From positions 1 through 38,681 of the forward strand of contig NZ_DAMBQF010000025.1 of NCBI RefSeq assembly GCF_032062245.1: 38,681 nucleotides of DNA. Reading direction: 5' to 3'. Under the pieces are notes generated by a model, which worked only from the letters and a program-made list of their open reading frames with translations, ran no database searches and had not been told where the DNA came from. Below, piece after piece: positions 34,501 to 38,681 of the stretch; the stretch's first letter is position 1, and every line of letters starts with the position of its first letter. The translations under genes and the position numbers were made by a program. This DNA comes from Soonwooa sp032062245. GTDB taxonomy: Bacteria > Bacteroidota > Bacteroidia > Flavobacteriales > Weeksellaceae.

Positions 34501-35739
34501 GTGAAAGTATTCAAATTCGGTGGTGCGTCTGTTAAAGATGCGGAAAGTGTGAAAAATGTAGCCTTGGTATTAGAGAATCAAGGTTTTAAAAGCTGTCTAA
34601 TGGTAGTTTCGGCGATGGGTAAAACGACTAATGCTTTAGAAAAAGTGGTAGCAAATTACTTCGCGAAGGTCGACTATCAACAAGAAATTGAAAATATTAA
34701 ACAGTTCCATATCGATATTGCAAAAGGACTTTTCCAAGAAAAACATCCTGTATTTGCAGAAATTAATTTGTTTTTTGACGATATCGATTCATTTTTGAGA
34801 CGTAATAAATCTCCGAATTATAACTTCGTGTATGACCAAGTTGTAAGTTGTGGTGAGATGATTTCTTCCAAAATCGTTAGCGAATTTTTGAACGAATCTC
34901 AGTTTGAAAATAATTGGCTTGACGCGCGCGACTACATCAAAACGGATAACACTTATCGCGAAGGTGTTGTTAACTGGAAAGAAACCGAAGAAAATATCCA
35001 AAAACTTAGCAAAGAAAAAAACTACATTACGCAAGGTTTTATCGCTTCGGACGAGCATAATTTTACGGTGACTTTGGGACGTGAAGGTTCCGATTATACG
35101 GCGGCGATTTTTGCTTTTGGATTTGATGCTTCTGAAATGACGATTTGGAAGGACGTTCCGGGTGTTATGACGGGAGATCCACGTATTTTTGAAAATGTAG
35201 AATTGTTGGATAGCATTTCATACGAAGAAGCCATTGAAATGGCTTATTACGGTGCGTCGGTTATTCACCCGAAGACGTTGCAACCGCTTAAGCAGAAGAA
35301 TATTCCGTTTTTTGTAAAATCATTTATTGATCCATCAAAAGCAGGTACTAAAGTTGGAAATGCGAGTGACAATCAATATTTGGAGTCGTATATTCTTAAA
35401 AAAGAACAATATTATTTAACGGTAAATACACGAGATTTTTCTTTTATTGCAGAAAACCACATGAAAGAAATTTTTTCGCTACTTTTAAAATATAATATCA
35501 AAGTATCGTTGATGCAAAATTCTGCGATTTCGTTAGAGTTATGTTTGGAGGATAAATTCGGTCACATTGATGAGTTTGTACAAGATTTGCAAAACGGTTT
35601 TAGTACAAATTTATTAAAAGATGTGTCTTTGTTTACCGTGAGAAATGCTAAAATTGACGAACTAGATAAGTTTTATAAAGATAAAAAAGTGCTATTGGAA
35701 CAGTTATCCAAGAATACTTTACAAATGGTAATTCAATAA
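34501..35739 (+). CDS. Aspartate kinase (monofunctional)
   Basis: Phosphorylates aspartate, the first step to lysine, threonine, methionine and diaminopimelate (EC 2.7.2.4). The N-terminal kinase motif is VKVFKFGGASVKDAESV. The substrate and ATP motifs are TLGREGSDYTAAIFAFG and DVPGVMTGDPRI, with ASVIHPKTLQPL after them. The C-terminal region (from about residue 300) corresponds to ACT domains but is divergent, so its feedback control is unclear. The start is the GTG at 34501: a longer frame from TTG 34420 adds 27 residues unlike the family and would begin inside the probable promoter. Length is 412 aa. It is followed one base later by the acyltransferase gene, forming a tight pair. Confidence 0.92.
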   Translation: MKVFKFGGASVKDAESVKNVALVLENQGFKSCLMVVSAMGKTTNALEKVVANYFAKVDYQQEIENIKQFHIDIAKGLFQEKHPVFAEINLFFDDIDSFLRRNKSPNYNFVYDQVVSCGEMISSKIVSEFLNESQFENNWLDARDYIKTDNTYREGVVNWKETEENIQKLSKEKNYITQGFIASDEHNFTVTLGREGSDYTAAIFAFGFDASEMTIWKDVPGVMTGDPRIFENVELLDSISYEEAIEMAYYGASVIHPKTLQPLKQKNIPFFVKSFIDPSKAGTKVGNASDNQYLESYILKKEQYYLTVNTRDFSFIAENHMKEIFSLLLKYNIKVSLMQNSAISLELCLEDKFGHIDEFVQDLQNGFSTNLLKDVSLFTVRNAKIDELDKFYKDKKVLLEQLSKNTLQMVIQ

Positions 35740-35740
35740 C

Positions 35741-37585
35741 ATGAGTTTAATTTCTAAAGAAGATTTAATAAAGGCAGCAGGTCTTAACAAATTCGGATTT
35801 TTAAAGAATCCAATCGCTTCTTTTGTACTTCGTATAACCAAGATTAATGAAGTTAATGCGCTTTACGATAAATTAAAAGACAAAGAAGGCGAAGATTTTT
35901 TCAATGGATTTGTGAAAGAACTTGACTTAAAATATGTAGTCTTCGAAGAAGATTTAGCAAAAATTCCGAAAACAGGACCATTCATTTTGGTTTCTAATCA
36001 TCCTCTTGGCGCGATAGATGGCGTATTGATGTGTAAAATTTTGTCAAGCGTTCGCCCTGATTTTAAAGTGATGGGCAATTTTCTTTTAGAAAAGATAAAA
36101 CCGATGGCGCCTTATGTTATTGCAGTTAATCCTTTCGAAGGTCGCAAAGAAGCTTACAGCAGCAGTTCTGGTATGCGCGAGACGCTAAAGCATTTGCAAG
36201 AAGGTGGTTGTATCGGGATTTTTCCAGCGGGAGAAGTTTCTAATAAAAATAATGAGTATAACGAAGTGATGGACAAAGCATGGGAAACACCAGCTTTAAA
36301 ACTGATTAAAAAAGCGAAAGTCCCCGTTGTGCCAATGTATTTCCATGCTCGTAATAGTCGAATGTTTTATAATTTGGCGAAGCTTCATCCAGATTTGCAA
36401 ACGATGTTATTGCCATCAGAAATGATGAAGAAAAGGGACAATCCAATTAGAATAAGAATTGGGAAACCTATTTCTGTAAAGCAAATGGACGAGGAAGAAA
36501 ACATCGAAGAATTAGGTGATTTCTTAAAAAAGAAAGTCTACATGCTGAAGTCTTATTATGACAAAAGAAAAAGCATTGCGGAGACTTTGATGATCCCAAA
36601 TTTGTCGATTAAACTTCCGTTGACGAAGCAGCAAAATATTGTTCAGAATATTATTGACGAAACGCCTGAGGAAGATATTTTAGCTGAAATAGAATTATTA
36701 AAAAAAGATGATAAAAAACATTTGTTTTCGTATAGCGATTACGATATGTTTTTTACAAAATATGAGGAAATCCCCAACATCATGCGTGAGATTGGACGTC
36801 AGCGTGAGTTGACTTTCCGAAAAATAGGAGAGGGGACGAACCTTCCTTTTGACTTAGACGAATATGATAAGCATTATCACCATCTATTTTTATGGGATAA
36901 TGCCAACAAAAAATTAGTAGGCGCATATCGTATGGCTTTGGGCGTTGAAGTGATGAAGAAGTACGGTATAGATGGCTTCTACACAAGTTCTTTATTTGAG
37001 TATGATCAAGAGTTGCAGCCTTTCTTCCGTAAAGTTATCGAAATGGGACGCGCCTATATCTCTTCGGAATATCAGCAAAAACCGTTTCCGTTGTTCTTGC
37101 TTTGGAGAGGAATTGTACATGTATGTTTGAGAAATCCTGAGCATAAATTTTTGATGGGTGGCGTAAGTATCAGTAATAAGTTTTCGGAGTTTTCGAAATC
37201 TTTGATGATTGAGTTTATGCGTTCGCATTATTTCGACTCTGCAGTAGCGCAATATGTTCATCCTAAAAATGATTATAAAGTAATCCTTAGAGAGCGTGAT
37301 AAGGCTTTGTTTTTTGAAGATATGGATTCTGACCTTAATAAGTTGGATAAAATTATTGATGATCTAGAGCCTGAGCTTCGTTTGCCTGTTTTAATTAAAA
37401 AATATATCAAGCAGAATGCAAAAGTTATCGCTTTTAATGTGGATCCTAACTTTAATGATGCGATAGATGGTTTGATGTATATTAGAATTAGTGAACTTCC
37501 AGAAGATACTATTCGACCAGTTTTGGAAGAAATGAGTGCTTTTCTAAAAAGTGAAACTGAAAAAAAATCGCCTGATAATCAGTGA
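35741..37585 (+). CDS. Bifunctional acyltransferase, PlsC-GNAT fusion (OlsF-like, ornithine/glycine lipid synthesis)
   Basis: The N-terminal half (about residues 60-290) is a PlsC/LPLAT O-acyltransferase: LVSNHPLGAIDGVLM (His87 and Asp93), GRKEAYSSSSGMRETLKHLQ, FPAGEVSNKN and KVPVVPMYFHARN. The catalytic spacing is HX5D, not the usual HX4D. The C-terminal half (about 320-560) is a GNAT-type N-acyltransferase of the OlsB/hemolysin family (REIGRQRELTFRKIGEGTN, KLVGAYRMALG, EMGRAYISSEYQ). This domain order is that of OlsF, the bifunctional ornithine lipid synthase known from Serratia and Flavobacterium. The head-group amino acid (ornithine, glycine or other) is inferred only. At 614 aa it is complete. 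The gene starts one base after the aspartate kinase stop, so translation is probably coupled. Confidence 0.85.
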   Translation: MSLISKEDLIKAAGLNKFGFLKNPIASFVLRITKINEVNALYDKLKDKEGEDFFNGFVKELDLKYVVFEEDLAKIPKTGPFILVSNHPLGAIDGVLMCKILSSVRPDFKVMGNFLLEKIKPMAPYVIAVNPFEGRKEAYSSSSGMRETLKHLQEGGCIGIFPAGEVSNKNNEYNEVMDKAWETPALKLIKKAKVPVVPMYFHARNSRMFYNLAKLHPDLQTMLLPSEMMKKRDNPIRIRIGKPISVKQMDEEENIEELGDFLKKKVYMLKSYYDKRKSIAETLMIPNLSIKLPLTKQQNIVQNIIDETPEEDILAEIELLKKDDKKHLFSYSDYDMFFTKYEEIPNIMREIGRQRELTFRKIGEGTNLPFDLDEYDKHYHHLFLWDNANKKLVGAYRMALGVEVMKKYGIDGFYTSSLFEYDQELQPFFRKVIEMGRAYISSEYQQKPFPLFLLWRGIVHVCLRNPEHKFLMGGVSISNKFSEFSKSLMIEFMRSHYFDSAVAQYVHPKNDYKVILRERDKALFFEDMDSDLNKLDKIIDDLEPELRLPVLIKKYIKQNAKVIAFNVDPNFNDAIDGLMYIRISELPEDTIRPVLEEMSAFLKSETEKKSPDNQ

Positions 37586-37621
37586 TGTCGGTGTTTTTAG
37601 TAAAAAAAGTTTAAAAAAGAC

Positions 37622-37652
37622 TTGCGCCGTATAGTAAAACATTATACCTTTG
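37622..37652 (+). promoter_or_regulatory. Promoter of tRNA-Phe
   Basis: TTG at 37622-37624, a 20-base spacer and TACCTTTG at 37645-37652: one of the best matches to the Bacteroidetes promoter here. Transcription should start about 35 bases before the tRNA. Confidence 0.8.
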
Positions 37653-37692
37653 CACCACTAAAAACAACGAAACAGTTGCTCTTAGTAAAAAA

Positions 37693-37765
37693 GGTTTCTT
37701 AGCTCAGTTGGTAGAGCAATGGATTGAAAATCCATGTGTCCCTGGTTCGATTCCTGGAGAAACCA
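37693..37765 (+). tRNA. tRNA-Phe (anticodon GAA)
   Basis: A complete cloverleaf: acceptor GGTTTCT/AGAAACC, D-arm GCTC/GAGC, anticodon stem ATGGA/TCCAT around loop TTGAAAA (anticodon GAA), and T-arm CCTGG/CCTGG with TTCGATT loop. The discriminator base is A at 37765; CCA is not encoded. It is followed by a strong terminator. Confidence 0.97.
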
Positions 37766-37771
37766 CTTTTT

Positions 37772-37814
37772 AAAACCGTAACACGCTGAAATATTGCACG
37801 TTGCGGTTTTTTTA
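37772..37814 (+). terminator. Terminator of tRNA-Phe
   Basis: AAAACCGTAAC pairs with GTTGCGGTTTT (11 bp, one G-U) and is followed by further T residues, seven bases after the tRNA. Confidence 0.88.
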
Positions 37815-38093
37815 TTACTGTCTTTCCCAATTATTTCCCAACCATTCTTAAAATAGCATCAAAAACCATTAATTTAGAATTGTTCAAATTATAAAACCAG
37901 CGTTTCGGCTGGTCTTTTCTAATTTTAACCAAGTCAAAACCGACTCCGTTAATTCAACGAACGAAATTTTTTTTTGGTTATCTCTTTACATACAATGTTC
38001 GTAATTCTTTATAGCTTCGGAGACAATAAAAATACCTCTCAAATAATTGAAAGGTAAATCTAAGGTTTTGTAAGGTTTTCAAATGTCAAGTTT
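37815..38093. other. Non-coding gap at the edge of an accessory segment
   Basis: No gene is seen on either strand. It contains a hairpin ACCAGC-GTTTCG-GCTGGT (37895-37912), possibly a weak terminator, and AT-rich sequence. A tRNA 3' end followed by phage-like coding sequence is a common arrangement for integrated elements, but I find no integrase and no direct repeat of the tRNA end. Confidence 0.4.
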
Positions 38094-38626
38094 TTACAAG
38101 TTCTCAATTGGACTTACTTCAACAGTTGTTAAAATACTCTCAATTTCTTTGAGCTGTTCGGGAGAAAGTATTTTTAATTTTTCATCCCTAAAAATAACTC
38201 CGTTAAGCTGTATGTAATTGTTTTGTGTTCTGGCATTCTTTCCTATGTTTCCAGTCATATATTCCAGAAATAAACGTTGTGCGCTTACATTTCCCTCAAG
38301 TGCGCTTTTGGTCATTGCAACAATAACACGGTCTGGCATCATTTCAAATTGTGCGGTGTATTGTTTATAATGCTTGGAAGATTGAAGAGTTTCCAAATGT
38401 TTGTTAATTGTCGGTCTGGATAAATCTGTCATTGTTGCAATGTGCGTTCTGGTCGGAAAACGGCCATATGCTGAAACATAATTTATAATGCATCGGGAAA
38501 TTTTAAGATGGTTTATTTCTCAAACCGAAAACTTAAATTCGTCTTTTGAATAAAACTCCAGTTGCTCTTCGAGTTTCTTTAAAAACTCATCTTTTTCGTT
38601 GTGTTTTAGTGAATAAAGTTTTTCAT
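38094..38626 (-). pseudogene. Phage-like HTH protein (terminase small subunit/phBC6A51-like), truncated
   Basis: The open 112 codons (38432-38094) contain an HTH (MTDLSRPTINKHLETLQ) and ALEGNVSAQRLFLEYMTGN, a motif like phBC6A51 or terminase-small-subunit HTH proteins. The frame extends upstream (INHLKISRCIINYVSAYGRF, PTRTHIAT) to an in-frame TGA at 38522-38520 (FSV-stop-EINHL, probably a former Trp). Beyond that it continues (KHNEKDEFLKKLEEQLEFYS) until the IS-like end at 38627 cuts it off. So the gene has lost its 5' end and carries a nonsense codon. The family call is tentative. Confidence 0.6.
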
Positions 38627-38681
38627 GGTAGTATCTCACTAACTGTGTAAGTTGAAAAGTTATTCTGAAAAATTTTGAGCC
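38627..38681 (+). mobile_element. IS-like terminal sequence, running off the window
   Basis: 38627-38664 is identical over 38 bases to 15868-15905 in the same orientation, here interrupting the HTH gene. If it is the left end of an insertion sequence, the transposase lies beyond the window. The IS family cannot be named from the end alone. Confidence 0.6.

Noticed and set aside
432..38522. Recoded or read-through stop codons explaining the interrupted genes
   Set aside because: TAA, TAG and TGA all appear as interruptions, frameshifts accompany them in most of the genes, and all three codons also end intact genes. Decay or error is simpler.

Overview
The window looks like a chromosomal segment of a low-GC member of the Flavobacteriia, most likely a Chryseobacterium-like genus of the Weeksellaceae. 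The basis is the family content (T9SS sorting domains of types A and B, DUF6702/HupE, fused PlsC-GNAT acyltransferase, an RND pump led by a TetR gene) and repeated promoters of the Bacteroidetes form TTG-N17-23-TAnnTTTG just ahead of start codons. The genus call is inference; no rRNA is present.

Layout. 1-1770: decayed T9SS-secreted protein gene. 1795-3098: two unknown membrane-anchored proteins. 3224-9584: four-gene multidrug efflux operon (TetR, TolC, adaptor, RND) with its own promoter and terminator. 9633-10687: a free-standing NUMOD4/HNH-like protein with a C-terminal helix-turn-helix. 10696-13719: RsmB-type rRNA methyltransferase, then a ferredoxin-NADP reductase and a 2Fe-2S ferredoxin that probably form a redox pair. 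13724-15172: secreted M28 aminopeptidase. 15354-20196: a decay zone with a gutted TonB-dependent receptor carrying an IS-like end, a two-component locus with two damaged genes, and a truncated M48 peptidase. 20219-22656: patatin-type outer-membrane phospholipase. 22831-25111: groEL/groES with a GC-rich foldable repeat and heptamer arrays. 25152-28410: a shredded beta-helix adhesin gene, a Crp/Fnr regulator, and a small membrane-protein pair with broken frames. 28418-32120: M1 peptidase, HupE/UreJ-like protein and DUF6702 protein. 32112-37585: menC and fbp on the minus strand, then aspartate kinase and a bifunctional acyltransferase (OlsF-like) on the plus strand. 37622-38681: tRNA-Phe, then the edge of an accessory segment with a broken phage-like HTH gene cut by a second copy of the IS-like end.

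The most striking property is the number of broken genes. Nine loci carry in-frame stops, frameshifts, truncations or deletions, and they are concentrated in secreted, surface, signalling and mobile functions, while housekeeping genes (groEL, groES, fbp, menC, rsmB, aspartate kinase) read cleanly. Several frameshifts lie in A-runs that are one base away from restoring frame, so sequencing error or phase variation must be excluded. The in-frame nonsense codons (TAA, TAG and TGA) are harder to explain by homopolymer error and favour real reductive decay. I did not find a CRISPR array, a recognisable defence system, or a convincing new multi-gene system. The best candidates for something under-described are the NUMOD4/HNH/HTH protein, the foldable repeat downstream of groEL, and the M1-HupE-DUF6702 neighbourhood.
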